Assembly: GCA_015501055.1 (NCBI GenBank)
Contig: JADNYV010000002.1
Span: 1,288,686 to 1,352,685, forward strand
From: Mucidula mucida
Taxonomy: Eukaryota > Basidiomycota > Agaricomycetes > Agaricales > Physalacriaceae
Reading direction: 5' to 3'
DNA: 64,000 nt
Positions 27,146 through 39,358 of the stretch are shown in pieces. The position numbers were made by a program, and so were the translations under genes. Every line of letters begins with the position of its first letter. Within the stretch, counting starts at the first letter, position 1. Under the pieces are notes generated by a model, which made no database searches, had not been told where the DNA came from, and saw nothing but the letters and a program-made list of their open reading frames with translations.

Positions 27146-30111
27146 TTAATGACCGTAGCCTGGGTGCGAAGGGGCAAGGTGATATGTCGTGCCCTGATGG
27201 GCATACGTTGAACGAACATCGTTGCCATTGTTCTGAGGCATCGACGCAGCCATGGGGTTGTCGTTACCGCCGAATCCCAGATCCAAAAACATATTCTTCC
27301 AATACTGAGCGTCAAGCTCCGACGCGTGCTGAGTCGTGGGCGGTGAATACCCACCTCCGGGATACATCGTATTGACAGGTACCTGAGGCGTTTGTCGCAT
27401 TGGGAGATCGTTGGTTTGGTACTGAGGCTGCTGAGTGATAGGATGTGCCGGCATATGAGGAGAGGCGGGGAAGTGAAACGTCTGTTCATGGGACAGCTCA
27501 CTCTGGCCCGCATACATCTGAGACGGCGATTGAATCACAGGCTGAGATTCAGGACCTGCTCGGACACAGGTTATTTCCTGTGGGATGGTCTACATTGTCA
27601 ACGCACCTTGAAGCCTAGGATCTATTGAACTCGTATCGTATCGTGCCTTCTCGCGCCGCCTAGAACCGAAAAGGTCGTTCGTCAAAAGGCTCCGGAGGAA
27701 TCTAGCATGGTAGGCGGCTTGCGTAGAAGCCGGAGAGAGGTTCGACGCTGCATGATACGCATCAGCCGTTTTGGTAATCGCAGTGTGGATTTCCCGAGCA
27801 GCGCCTTCATGCAGTTGTGGAAGTGCATGTGAACTCCTCAGTAACTGAAGTAAACAAGATTAGTTTGATTCCATTATGAGAAAAGGAACCTACTTTGAGT
27901 AAGAATACCGCCGAGTAAGCCGACATGATAGTAATGGTGTCCTGCCCGTATCGCTGATCATACAAATCAAAACTGGGTTCGAATGATTGTGAGAAGGTTC
28001 CTTACCAACATACTCATATCCGCAAAGTCCTGAGAGAGGATGCGAAGATGGTCGATGGCGCTTGAGTAACACGCCGACATAGCCTGAACGCTAGGACTCG
28101 ATTGGCCGCCCTGCTATACATGGTAAGAGAAGAAAAGGCGGGAAGTATGTTATGGTAATTACCGAGGACACACTGTCTTGAATGCCGAAACTATTCAAGA
28201 ATAGCCGTACATAGAGCCGGAATAAACTTAGGAACGAGAAATGAAATGCTTCTCCACCGGCTGGCAAAGAAAACAAGTCAGGAGAAAAACTAGGCATAGG
28301 CAATAACACACCTTTGTGCATTTCGCGCGTCCAGGTGTCCATCCATTGGGTCAACTTTCCGTTACAGTTCCTGAGAACCACGTCGTATTTAATGTCGGCG
28401 TGACCACTGCTGTGTTTCGAATCATGGAAGATTTCGGTAGTTTCCGCCTGGATGCAAAGGTGAGCGAAAGTAAGATGGAAATACCGGAGTACCTACGGCA
28501 ATGTGACGGAGTTGGACGAACGCGGCGACGATCACATCCTCAGGTCGAATTGTGCTACCACCCCATTCGTGCCACTGCCCAGAGTGCCGTACGAGGGCAT
28601 CTTCCGGAAGCATCCAACTCCTGCCGGTCTGGGTGCTCAAACTGCGATCATGAACAAACAGGACGAGGTAAGTTCTTTCGCGATTGCGTCGCTCCAGGAG
28701 TTGGAATTCTGTTTCATGTGGCGGCGGGACGGGAACAAACCGATTGAGGCCGAGTTCCACGGCCATTCGACAAGCCTGCACCACAATCAGCGTACATCCC
28801 ACTAAAAATTGATAGAACATGCATAGCCGATGTAAGTCCAGGTACGCTGAAATGTCCAAAATTAGTGAAGCGCGCCAGCAATCCTAAGATGTATGAACGT
28901 ACATTATCGTCTGGATCCCGCCAGTACGTAAGACAAGCGAACGCCTGCACGACTTCAACCCTCTTCCAAGCCTGTGCAAAGGCTTGAACAGCAAAGTCAT
29001 GCGCCAATTTTTGGCATTGCTTAAATAGCTCGGGTCTGAAAAATCGGCAGCCTGCCATGATCAGGGTGGTGAAGAGGAAGCGGCATTTCGACCTAACGTA
29101 GTTCACCGTATGCAGAGCAGGATCGAAGAGGTTGATGAATGGATTGAGGCGAATGAAAATGGCATCAAATAGCACCTTTGCCTCCTCTTCATTCATCAGG
29201 CCAGATTCGATGGGATCGCTGGGACCTGGCGGCGCGGTGGGGGTACGTGAATGAGGCGGGCTGTAAGAGGTCCCGCGCGGCTGCTGCCCTTTGACCGTCT
29301 CGTCCTCGGGATTAAGAATAGTACGAAAGAACGAGTTCCTCTGGTTCTCCTTGCGAATCATCTTAGCCGGGAAGAGGCCGTCGTTATTTTGCTCCGTTTC
29401 ATCATCGTCATCTTCATCCATGTCCATGGTCCTTGAGCTAGAAGCGGAATTGGGGTAATCGTTCCCAGCTGAATACTGGTGTGGGAGGTTCAATGGTGGC
29501 AATTCATTTGAAGGAAAATGCGTATTTGGAGAGGAAGAGTAGGGATCTCCTCGTGCGCCGTTGTTGAAGGAGTCTGAAGCACCCGTATGGGTAGAGTCAC
29601 CATAGCCAGCAGCATGGGCCTCCGAAGAGTTGGATTTCCGTTTCTGCTGGATTAGTCCTTTCTCGAGGCGACGTAGCATCTTGGAGGCCTCTGACAGCCT
29701 TGAGAAAGCGATGAGTGAAAAGAGCTGCCGAGCAGAGAGAATCAGACGCACTTTGAGCCAGGTTTGCGCCCGCGTCGATGCTTTTCGAAGATGCATCTAG
29801 AAGAGACAATGAATATTCGGCATCGATGACTCGATGATACTCACTCCACGTTGGCTCGTTTGCAGCGCTGGCACTGCTTCTGACCGTCTTCTGCGCCTAC
29901 GCATTTCATCTACAAAATCCAAGCTGTGAGAAATGGGGATAAAAATGCCGGAATCAAACGAACCTTGGCAGCACGACATGTTGTGCACGCCCGAGCACCT
30001 CGCACAATAGGGGGCTTGACGCTGTACAGATACCGTTAGCATAGAAATTAGGCAAGAGACGGGGGAATACCCAGTTTTTGAGTCGGACATGGGGTCGGAC
30101 TGGATATCCAT
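27146..30111 (-). CDS. Zn2Cys6 fungal-specific transcription factor
   Basis: The N-terminal binuclear zinc cluster is complete and split over small exons: C-X2-C-X6-C-X9-C-X2-C-X6-C (ACTTCRAAKMKC, then QCQRCKRANVEC). A basic RRGRKPGSK linker and a leucine-rich coiled coil (MLRRLEKGLIQQ) follow. The middle holds a fungal_trans regulatory domain: NPFINLFDPALHTVNYVRSKC, TLIMAGCRFFRP, AFACLTYWRDPDDN, then ACRMAVELGLNRF and DRSLSTQTGRSWMLPED. The C-terminus is Gln/Pro/Tyr-rich with an aromatic/acidic DAQYWKNMFLDLGFGG end, likely an activation region. Intron 28776-28822 has a GC donor (TAT|GCATGT). The start at 30111 (MDIQSDPMSD) is preceded in frame by a GVQHGVQTGVQHG repeat, probably leader. No target pathway can be read from the neighbours. 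Confidence 0.88.
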
Positions 30112-31252
30112 CTTGTCACCGTGTTGAACGCCTGTTTGGACGCCGTGTTGGACACCGGGGGTCGATGGTCGGCAAGCTAGCGAGCGGCGGCGTCGCGAAC
30201 GATAAGCAGAGTTCAAGCGGCAGCCCTAACGACGGGGACGTTGGCGGCGAGAATAGGACAATGAGGAGAGATGGGAGAAGAGTTACAAGTCGTATTGAAC
30301 GATTTGAGCAAGAGCTCAAAGGAAAGTGATCGAGACGACTGCCCAATCGAGACCAAACTGCCCCGGGTGACTCGGCAACCAACCAGATTTCGGCCAAATA
30401 AATGGTCCCCTGCCTGCTATGTCGCCGTTGGTCGCTTTTTCAATCCCATTCAACTCAGATCTCACGGATTTCCTGGGAGTCTATTGGCCATTCAATGGGT
30501 CACCTCACCAGTTTGTTCCGACGCTCCAGATATGCCTAGCTGCGTTTCCAAAGTCACTCCCGGGATTACCTAACGGTGGCGGACTTGACTGTACGCCCGA
30601 TTTAGATACTCATTCAAGGAACTCTGTCCAAAACTCTACGTGTCTTGTGTATTCTAGGAGGCATATTTGGCCAGCATAAACCGGTAATTATACGTTAAAA
30701 TGTGCCCTACTTGTGTATACTTTGTTTTCCAAATTCACTCTCGGCTGTTCGCGAAAAGGTAGCGAAACGGGGTCCTTCTGCTCTTATCTTCTCCAGGGCA
30801 GCCCTCGGGCCACCACATGCATCTGTCATTGTAGATCCTGGTACTCAGCGTCATCGCACAATCTGTGCGCAAAACGGTACAATCGACCGGCGTCATCATA
30901 CGCGTCTCGATTCCCACTAGATAGTTGTGCACGGACACAAGGTTGCCTCGCAATCGCCCATAAAGAAATTGCATAGACTTGACACCGGCATGAATGAACT
31001 GCGACGTTGAATGTACGGCATATAGCGCCGCCCTCTTCATCTCCACATCAGTCGCGACAGAAACCTCCTCAGTACGTCCTAAAAAGCAGCACGAGGCATG
31101 ATGCCGAAGCGAAAAGATGCCACCGGATACTTCCAAAAATCTACATGCGTCCCCAACACGAGGCAGGAAGTTATAAAAAATTGTGTCCAGGGCATTATCC
31201 ACGGCATTTGAGTGGCAGCATCGTGCTCTGATCGACTGTCTTTCTCCCATCA
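30112..31252. promoter_or_regulatory. 1.1-kb divergent promoter region of the Zn2Cys6 gene
   Basis: This is the largest gene-free gap of the housekeeping block, between the start of the Zn2Cys6 factor (minus) and a membrane-protein gene (plus). A 172-codon open frame runs antisense through 30735-31253 but shows no family motif and ends at the neighbouring gene's start. No operator was identified. Confidence 0.4.
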
Positions 31253-32140
31253 ATGTCCCCCATTCAAGTCCGTACTGTTGTAACGACTACCGTATGGGGA
31301 GATGAACCTACGTCTTCCGTTACGACCGCCAGCCAAAGCGGTACAACTGTCCCAATTGGTGCGATCGTAGGAGGAACATTGGGAGGTGCATGCCTAGCTA
31401 TATTGGTCGCTTTTACGTGGACGCTCTGGGGTAGATCGATTAGGCGTCAGAAACGAAAACAAGAGAAGGAGCTGGTGAGCTTCGGAAGCCTCATTCAACT
31501 TTACATCCTTCTGAGGCAGCGGTACCGCTAGCACAACCTTCGTATCACAGACAAGAACACAAGACTCAATGCTGCTGCCCTCTCGCGGCCTCGAAAGACC
31601 AACTACCTCCCTCCCATGTTCTGGCCGCCGTCGTCGTCCAAGGTTAAATTCGCAGATGGCGGCGTGTCGGGCAGGCCTGCGCCATCGGAAACAGAACCAC
31701 AGTCCACGCGTAAAGAGAATGCAGTAGAGCCACCGATTCCCGTGCGACGACCTCGTCCCGTTGCATTCTCCAGCGACCCACATCCGACAGCAGGTGTTAT
31801 TTTCCCTTGGAGAAAGAAGAGCGCAGAACGCATGGCTGCTGCTGCTGCACGTTCACCCTCACCACAAGGGTCGGACAACACCAGCTATTACTCTGCTGCA
31901 TCAGGCGACGAAGAAGGACGGGAGCGTGAAGAATATCAGCCAGAACCGACCACATCTCCTCCCGCGGACGAAATTCAACGACTCTCTCGAACATCCTCGA
32001 CATGGTCATTCCTGTTGAGAAATGGATTCCGACGAGCACCTTCGAATGGCGCTTTGAACGCCAATCGCAATTCTCAGGCAACGAGTGCATCAGTGTACTC
32101 ACAGCCAGACGAGCCGTTACCAGTTGGGGTTGCGATATGA
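31253..32140 (+). CDS. Single-pass membrane protein with Ser/Pro-rich cytoplasmic tail
   Basis: Exons 31253-31474 and 31532-32140 give 276 aa. There is no cleavable-looking signal peptide. A Ser/Thr/Val-rich N-terminal ectodomain of about 30 residues precedes a glycine-rich transmembrane helix (AIVGGTLGGACLAILVAFTWTLWG). A basic stop-transfer segment (RRQKRKQEKE) follows, then a long polar, probably disordered tail. This architecture resembles fungal Mid2/Skg6-type sensors or simple membrane anchors, but no family was recognised. The acceptor at 31531 joins the frames in phase 0. Confidence 0.65.
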
Positions 32141-32187
32141 CTTGCACGGACTCGAGATGGACAATTGTATTGAACAGGTAGTACGAA

Positions 32188-32858
32188 TCATTGTAATGAC
32201 TTGACATATTTCTGTGACAATTTATTGAGGACTCGAAGAAATGAATACGCGCATATACGCACCTTTTCTAGTTGTTCCACGGCAGCCTTGAACTGAGTAA
32301 CCTCTTTCCAACACTCCAGTGGTCTTGCAGACTTTGCTCTGGAAGCTATGGATGAACATTTGTAGTGTATCATGAGGAGAGGTCACTCACCTGTAACACG
32401 ACAATACGGCCTCTTGGTATGTTTTGACATCCGGCAGTTCCTGTAGGTCCTTGCGACCATGGAATCGGTCAACTTTGCCTCTGATTTCCTCAAGGTCGTT
32501 CAAAAGGCTGACGCTGTCCTTGACGGCACCCATTTCACTTCCATCGCCCGTCATTGACCACTCTCTATCCAGATTCTCCTTCTCAAGTGCCTGCTCTATT
32601 TTTTGACGTACATCCTCCTCCTCTTTGCGCAGCCTTGTTAATTCAGTTTGTATGCGAGAACGGACGTGCGCATCTAGCGTTGATTGACGTTCTGGCGGGA
32701 CCTCGGGCGATGCCAAGTTGGCGGCAAGTTGGTCGACGACTTCGGGCGAGAACTGGGACCATAAGTTCGCGAGCGATACATGCAGGAAATAGACCGACCT
32801 GAATGGCAGTGTCTGTAACGAAGATTTTGTCGTCCGCCTTGGATTGCGAGGCGCCCAT
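32188..32858 (-). CDS. MIC19: MICOS subunit Mic19 (DUF1690 / CHCHD3-like)
   Basis: Mic19 links Mic60 to the rest of the cristae-junction complex in the mitochondrial inner membrane. The N-terminus MGASQSKADDKIF carries a classical N-myristoylation signal (MGxxxS). A charged coiled-coil DUF1690 region follows (LDAHVRSRIQTELTRLRKEEEDV, ALEKENLDREW). The C-terminus has cysteines in SCYR and LECWKEV in CHCH-like context, ending KKYVKSLQ. Four exons are predicted, the last after an intron with donor GTGCGT (about 32217-32267). It is convergent with the membrane-protein gene, with 47 bp between stops. Confidence 0.85.
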
Positions 32859-33044
32859 GATGGATGTACGGGGAAGACCGCGACACAGCGATACCGCGAT
32901 CGGACTGCTCGCCCTCGTGTCATGATACCCATATAAGTAGAACCAATTATCTTTATACACTTGAAATACAAGAACCACGGCTATACAACGCGTTACAAGA
33001 CAATGAAACCGATAGTTTTTGGTAGAGGATATACACAACGACAA

Positions 33045-35845
33045 TTAGGCAAATTCCAATAAATTATAAAAGGGATGAGAGCCCAGAGACAAGACACTTG
33101 TCGAAGGCGAAACCAAACGCAAGGTTGATGATGGAGGCATCGATTTCAGGATATCAATGTCTGTTGAAAACTTGAAGCTGTCTTGTGGAGGCGTCAACGG
33201 GCCAGCTTCAGACAGCGGCGAATCTGTCGACGTAGGCGAGAAAATCTGTTCAAAGTAGGGAGATCTATCGGCAGCAATCAACTGAGACTCGGAGTGTTGC
33301 GGGTGTACGACCGCCTGCATGGATGCTTTGATAACATTTTCAGCAATCTTTCCACCAGTCTTCTTCAAGCCGAGACCAAAGGGCGGGATACTATGACAAT
33401 TCCTTGGCGTCGTTGAGCAGATAGAAGCCTTTGAAATCATAGCCGCTGGTATCGAATAGGTAAATCCAATGCCATGCCCAATCTGTTCGATACCTTTAGG
33501 TAGGTTGAGGTGCTCTGGCGTTTTGAGTGTCGCGTGCGAATTGGAATGAAGAAGTTTCTTGCGGAGCTTGTTCGGTACGAGGAGGGATAGACGAGAAGGA
33601 CTGAGGACAGGAAATGATCTTTGTTTGCGGAGTCTCGCCAATGGAAGTGAGTCACGAGAAGGAGATTCTTCGTCAAGTGTTTGCCAAAACAAGGACATTT
33701 TCGTCTGCGGACTTGACGATTCGTGTGCTCTTGTAGAATCGGGTACTGCGGGAAAAGAATCTGCCACAGTCTTGTCATGAGCTTCGACGCATTCACAAGA
33801 AGACATCTGCGGGGTGGCGGCAACGGAAGAGGAGCAAGATATCGGAGGAAGGGAATTTGTTTGTAGAACATCAGTGTCCAGAGATATCATGGAGATCTTA
33901 GAATTTGAGCTTTGACTAGGACCACACGATGAGTGGTCGACAAGAGGAATGTGAACCGTCATTTGTGGAAAGCACGATGGTGTTGTAGGTTGCATGTCGT
34001 TGGTTGACGACGGTCCAATGAGAGGAACTGGAACTTCGAAAATATCAACTCATGTATTGGGCCAAAGCAGAGGAGAGCCACCTTCAAATTTCTTGTCCTG
34101 CACTTGACGCCAGTCGCTATCGCCATTATGCTTCGTTGAGGACGATCTTGGGAACAAAAGCGTGAACTACTCACATACGACCAAAATATTCGTGCGCCTT
34201 GATACTACTGATGGAGATTCGCAAGTGCGGGTTCTTGACGACACACTGATCACAACGCATGAGTTTGAGAGCGAAGACGTAGTGTGAGATAGATAACTGA
34301 CTTGAAGTATTAAATCTCGCGCCACGGTAGACAATGGAATCGTGAAATCTAGAGATACTCCACCATACAAAACGTTGTGTAGATTGACATTGTCGTCTAA
34401 CCCAAAAGCATGCTGAACATCAGTTAGTATCGTTAGGACCAATGATTAGGACTTCAACTTGCCTGTCCGAGCAACATGAAATATAACACCAACCCAAAGC
34501 CCCAACAGTCCGAAGACGAATCACTGGTTTCCCAGCCTAGCAGCACCTCTGGTGCCCTGTATTCACAATGATGCTCGCGATGTATCCTGACGATGCCATG
34601 GTAAGAGCGGGCATTACTCTCACCATTTCGTTCGTCAAGGAAAGCGGCATCCTCAAAACCCGACAAGAGAATATGCCCTCCGGAATCGAGGTAGATATTT
34701 TCAGGACACACTGTCCGATGAACAATGCCAGAGAAATGGAGACTGTTCAAAGCTTCGACCTGTATCACATGAGCTTCATCCTGGATTCGCCACTTCATAG
34801 AACTCTTACTAATTCACTTGCGTAAAGCAAGACGAGGCCAGGCTTCAGCTGCTTCTTAGCTGACACAAAAGAGAACAAGTCGCCGCCAAGCCCAGCATCC
34901 TGTTCTCATCACTATCATTAGAAGTAGTATAAGTGAATGGCACTGACCAGGACAATGTGTAAGACGTCGTTGTCAATGAAGTTGAATTGCATTCTGGCCA
35001 AAAATGGTGCATATAATCCATTGACTGCGTCCATAACGGAGAGTGTCTGAGACGATGTATGCTTGGATGGCTTGGCTCGCTTCAAGGCGAAGATCTTCCC
35101 AGTACTCCGTCGCCTACACAGCGTTTGATGCGGCGAGTCTTCAATGATTTCAAACTCATTCATGGTGGCCTTTCTCTTTAGAGACACACGAGTCAGGTAG
35201 AAGTACACAGATTGATCAAGGAAGGAAATACCCTTGCACCGTACGCGACATCATTCGCATCTTCGTAAATGGTTGTGAGATTTTCGCGTTGGCGAGTCTT
35301 TGGCGACATGACCATGATCTCCTAATGTAAAAATTCAAGGAAATTGTAGAATAACGGCGAGAAAATATGATTACATCGACATCGTCGTCCTCCCAGTCAG
35401 GAAGCAATTGCTGAATATCTGTGATCTGCTAGAGAAAAAGTCAGACACTTGCTAGGGCGAGGAGATGGCGTTCACTTCAATGTTGTAGCTCTTGTCGGTG
35501 TCAGGGCGCCCTGTCTCCATCCAACCTGAGAATGACTCCTGGTTATCGTCAGTTCACGGTTCGTGCGAGGTTATGATACGTACAGAGAAGGGCGTGTCGT
35601 CAAATTCGTCTATGTCGTGAAGAGAAAGAGCCGGGGGAGAATCAGAGCCATATTGCAACGAAGACTGTGCAATCCGTCGTGAGTATACCGTGTACGGGCG
35701 ATATTCCGTAAACATGAACCTCGCCAGACGGAAGGGTATCTCTAGACAACCATTCAGACATCATGGAATCCGTGAAGTGAACCGGTAGCGCGTCGCCGTG
35801 AAGAGAGAAAATGTTTTGCGGTGAGGGTGGGTGTCGCACGGACAT
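33045..35845 (-). CDS. Kinase-fold protein lacking catalytic residues (predicted pseudokinase)
   Basis: A multi-exon gene starts at MSVRHPPSPQ (35845) and ends NLLEFA. The kinase-like domain begins at MNEFEIIEDSPHQ (35163). It keeps the ATP-site lysine (FALKRAKP), a GGDLFSFVS hinge-like segment, APEVLLGW and SDCWGFGLVLYFMLLG, and ends with NPHLRISISSIKAHEYFG. The catalytic loop reads HRTVCPEN instead of HRDxxxxN, and the metal-binding DFG position reads GFE, so both key aspartates are missing. An N-terminal acidic region (LLPDWEDDDVD) precedes the domain. A long Ser/Pro-rich tail of about 320 residues follows. Family is Ser/Thr kinase-like; substrate and partners are unknown. Loss of activity is inference from residues. 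Confidence 0.75.
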
Positions 35846-35927
35846 GGAGGTAGAAGATCAACCTTTTCGATCGAGCGTCTACGGATTTCATTTCGGATTA
35901 GGGCAATGCATATTCTCTCTAAAACTA

Positions 35928-38900
35928 CTATATGTCCATTTTGTCCTCCTTCTCCCAACCGGGATTTTTCTGTAAGACAACGAATCCTTCCAGGACATGA
36001 GCGAAAGGAATGAACTCCTCCGTCGCTAGCTCAGCACGTTCTGTCGTTCCTAACCGTACCGGCGTTTGATGAGTCTGGAAGCCAGATATTGTTCTTGGCT
36101 TGCCCGCTTGGCCGACAATATCAACAGCCTTTCACAACAAAATGAGAGACGATGCGACTTGAATAACGGAAACGCCTACTTGTCCAACGCGAACAGTGAC
36201 AGGGATGTTCTTGAGCTCTTCATCAAGTGTGATCAAGAAGCGAGGATACATTGCCGGTGTCAGGAAGTACAACATCCAGTGATACTTGTCGAGAATAACT
36301 GACGTTCGCAGATGCAGTCAGCGATCAGGAATAGCGTATAAGACACTACTTACATCCTTTCGAGTCCGTGAATGCTGTCAGAGTCGCTAGTAGACCCGCG
36401 ACAGCTGGTCGACTCATTATGTTTCGGTCGGAGAAGAAGGGGTTGAGACCAATTGTGCCTTTACCCATATGGATCATGCCCTGCGCGACTCGTACCATGA
36501 AGAGACAGTCAGGCTCTTTATGGTAGTAGCCGGCAAGTTGTCGTAACATCTGACCGAGACGCGCATTGTTCGTTCCAGCACCCACTAGACCCATAGCGAA
36601 TATAGCATTGAGCGCAACTGCAAGGTCATTGTCATGGCTGTACTTCGACAAGGTGTCAAGGATAGGGAGGACGGGATTTGACGCGCTGACCAGACCGATG
36701 GCGAGAGGGACAGCTTTCCGTATTATCGGCTCGCCATAGTGCATCTGTGCGCGGTTTGAGTCGAACAAATGTCAACATGGGAATTACATACCAAGTGATT
36801 GAACTGACGCAACGACATTTCCGCACCGATGTCCTCGCCCATGGCAATTAAGGCAACCCCAAGGACAGCAAATGCTTGGAAGGTGTCGTCTTGCGCTTTG
36901 GTCTCTTCCTTCTTCTCTTCTTTGTTATCCTCTTTCTTCTCTTCTTCCTTCGGAGGCACAATATGTTCGTCGCAGTGATGAAGCATCCCTTGGATTCGGA
37001 GAACATTCCCGGTACCGGCAAACGCACAGGCTTCGACTATGATCTGAGCAGTTTTCGACAATGGATGTTCAATGGCTTTGAGAGTTTCCAATGTAGCGTC
37101 ACACTGGTCCTGCAGACCTTTCAAAAAGTCAGCACTGGAAATGGCAAAGAATACAGAACGCCGAACCAAGGTAGAGCAAACCTAAGCCAAGAGCAAAAAA
37201 GCGGCCCCACTTCTCGTCCAGACCTTTGTCCTCTCGTTCGGCGCGTTCCATTAACGTTTGCAAGATAGTGCCAGTCAGTTCACCGTTGCCACTTCCAACG
37301 AATATGAAGCCGAGAGACAAAGTGGCCAAACTAACCAGTTCCATCGTCACATTATCATCAGCAATATGAGATTGCAGCAATTCCAATAGGCCATCTCTGT
37401 GCGAACCGACGTAGGCCATACCGAGTCCCATGATGGCGCTCGTTTTCAGAGGAACAGATTTGTTCTCGACGTACTCGCCAAGCAGAGCAAGCGCGGCATC
37501 GGCTTCAGTACGGACACCGCAGTTCAAAAGACCTGTTGCTAACAATGCACCGGCCTTGATAATATTAGACTTAGCCAAAGGTATCTTATCACGAAAATAT
37601 ACCTTGATATGTTCCTCCGAAGAATATGTGTACTTGTCAATATGCGTCAAGCCCATATCGGTGTCCCACAATAAGCTGAGACCAAGAGAAGCCGCCGCAC
37701 TCATCATGCCGTGGTCCTTGTTCTTGTAGATCCAGCTGTTTCCTTCTTCAGCTCCTACCATGAGTTTGTCATTCCCGAAACCTGCATTGACGAAGGCGTT
37801 GACAAAAGTGCCAGCGAGATTGCCTCGGGCAGAATCCACATTTGGCTGAGCATTGGGACCTTGGTCAAGATAAGTTTTTGACCGGTGCTCAAATAGCGGA
37901 AATGCGTACGGGTATGCTCAAGATGCGACTTGTAGACATCTTCCAAACTTTTCGCATCCTGGACGCCTAGCTCCTTCCCGAAATCGCGGAAGTGACCACT
38001 GAGGCGAGTGTTACTCAAACACTCCACAAGGTCCTCCGGCAGGTCATCAGAGAAATCGGCAGTTTCGTCGGCTTCAGGATTTTTCAGCCAGTGTAAGGGA
38101 ATTTGCGCGCGCGCCAACAAGAATGCGAGTTGCCGTTTCATGAGTGGGTTACCTGGCGCGTTAAAATCCTCGCGTACCAGAGCTGGGTCACCTAAACGTA
38201 TAGCAAGCGCCAGCGCTTCCGGAAATTTGGATTGCTGAACATATATAGTATGCGCCGTTTGCAAGAAAGCAATGTCGTCGGGAGGCGGCAAAAGGTTCAC
38301 GCAGCGAACCATATACTGGCAGACGCGTCCGTAAGTGTTCTCGTCAACTAGCTCGGTTATTTGATCCACAATTTCCAACTCTTCCAGGAGGTCGACAGCA
38401 TCAGGTTCTGCATTGTGGGCGAGAAGGAAAGTCGCACACTGCCTTCCTAGCGAACGAAGCTCTTCGATGGTCCCAATCGGCGCGACTTTCTTGTCATCTG
38501 GCTTGTCTTCCAGTTCACCCTGCTCCTGCACAACGAACTCTTCTCCGAGCTCAGCCGCCAAGTGACGGACGTATTCGTGGCCCCAAGTGCCTGGATCGGC
38601 CAAAGGTGAATCTGCCGGGCGCAAAGACGCAGAGAGAAGTCGGTAGCGGAGGGTACCTCGCGGTTGCGTGTCTGAGTAGGTCATGGCAAGAACGGATAAG
38701 ATATCTGCAAAGAGACTCTGGAATACGATGAGTTTAGTCCATTCGAGGCGGAGAACACAGATACCTTGTCGTCCGAGGCAGGCCATGTTTCGTACAACTG
38801 TTGGAGCTCGGGATAATGAGGGCGAAGAAACTTGAGTGGTTTCGGAACCGATGTCATAGACGATGTCGATGTTCGTATGAGACTTCGAAGACTTTCTAGA

Positions 38901-39232
38901 GCCGGTTTATGCAGCGAGGTATTCGATTCCTATGGACGATCTGTGAGTAGACTTAACGTGTCAAGGAACAGTAATCACCTTGAGCCGTTCGACGAGCATT
39001 TCCAACTCATTTTTCAGCTGGAGATCCTCTTCGGACTGGTGAAAGTGGATGAGTTGCTTTGCGTTACAACTTCAATCTCCATCCGTACCAATTCCTCGCC
39101 CTCCTCCTCGTCCTTATTGGTCTGTTTCGACGACCCTTCCTGTTTGTCCTTGTCTTCATTCTTATCCTCCTTCTTCGCCTTCTTTGGGTCCTCTGAAGGA
39201 ACGGCAATGGCGGATTCGGTGGGCACAGGCAT
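35928..39232 (-). CDS. RPN1: 26S proteasome regulatory subunit Rpn1 (PSMD2)
   Basis: Rpn1 is a scaffold of the 19S base that binds ubiquitin, UBL shuttles and Ubp6. The N-terminus is Lys/Asp/Glu-rich ([17 protein letters not shown]). Then come [17 protein letters not shown], the [16 protein letters not shown] region and [19 protein letters not shown], followed by the proteasome/cyclosome repeats ([64 protein letters not shown]). The C-terminus has the conserved [28 protein letters not shown]. Exons join through short introns; the one at about 37855-37902 restores the frame before [12 protein letters not shown]. It lies 82 bp upstream of the kinase-like gene on the same strand. Confidence 0.95.
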
Positions 39233-39358
39233 GGTGGTAAATGATGACACTACACAGGACGATTGATGAACGCGACGCGCGTCCTGCAAAAGTTCCCACG
39301 CTTAAAATTGGGACAGATGAACACAACAAGACACAGGTTGCTTTTAACTACGATACTG

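Noticed and set aside
30735..31253. 172-codon minus-strand open frame in the divergent promoter of the Zn2Cys6 gene
   Set aside because: No family motif, no splice support, and it runs right up to the neighbouring gene's start; probably chance, though an antisense transcript cannot be excluded.
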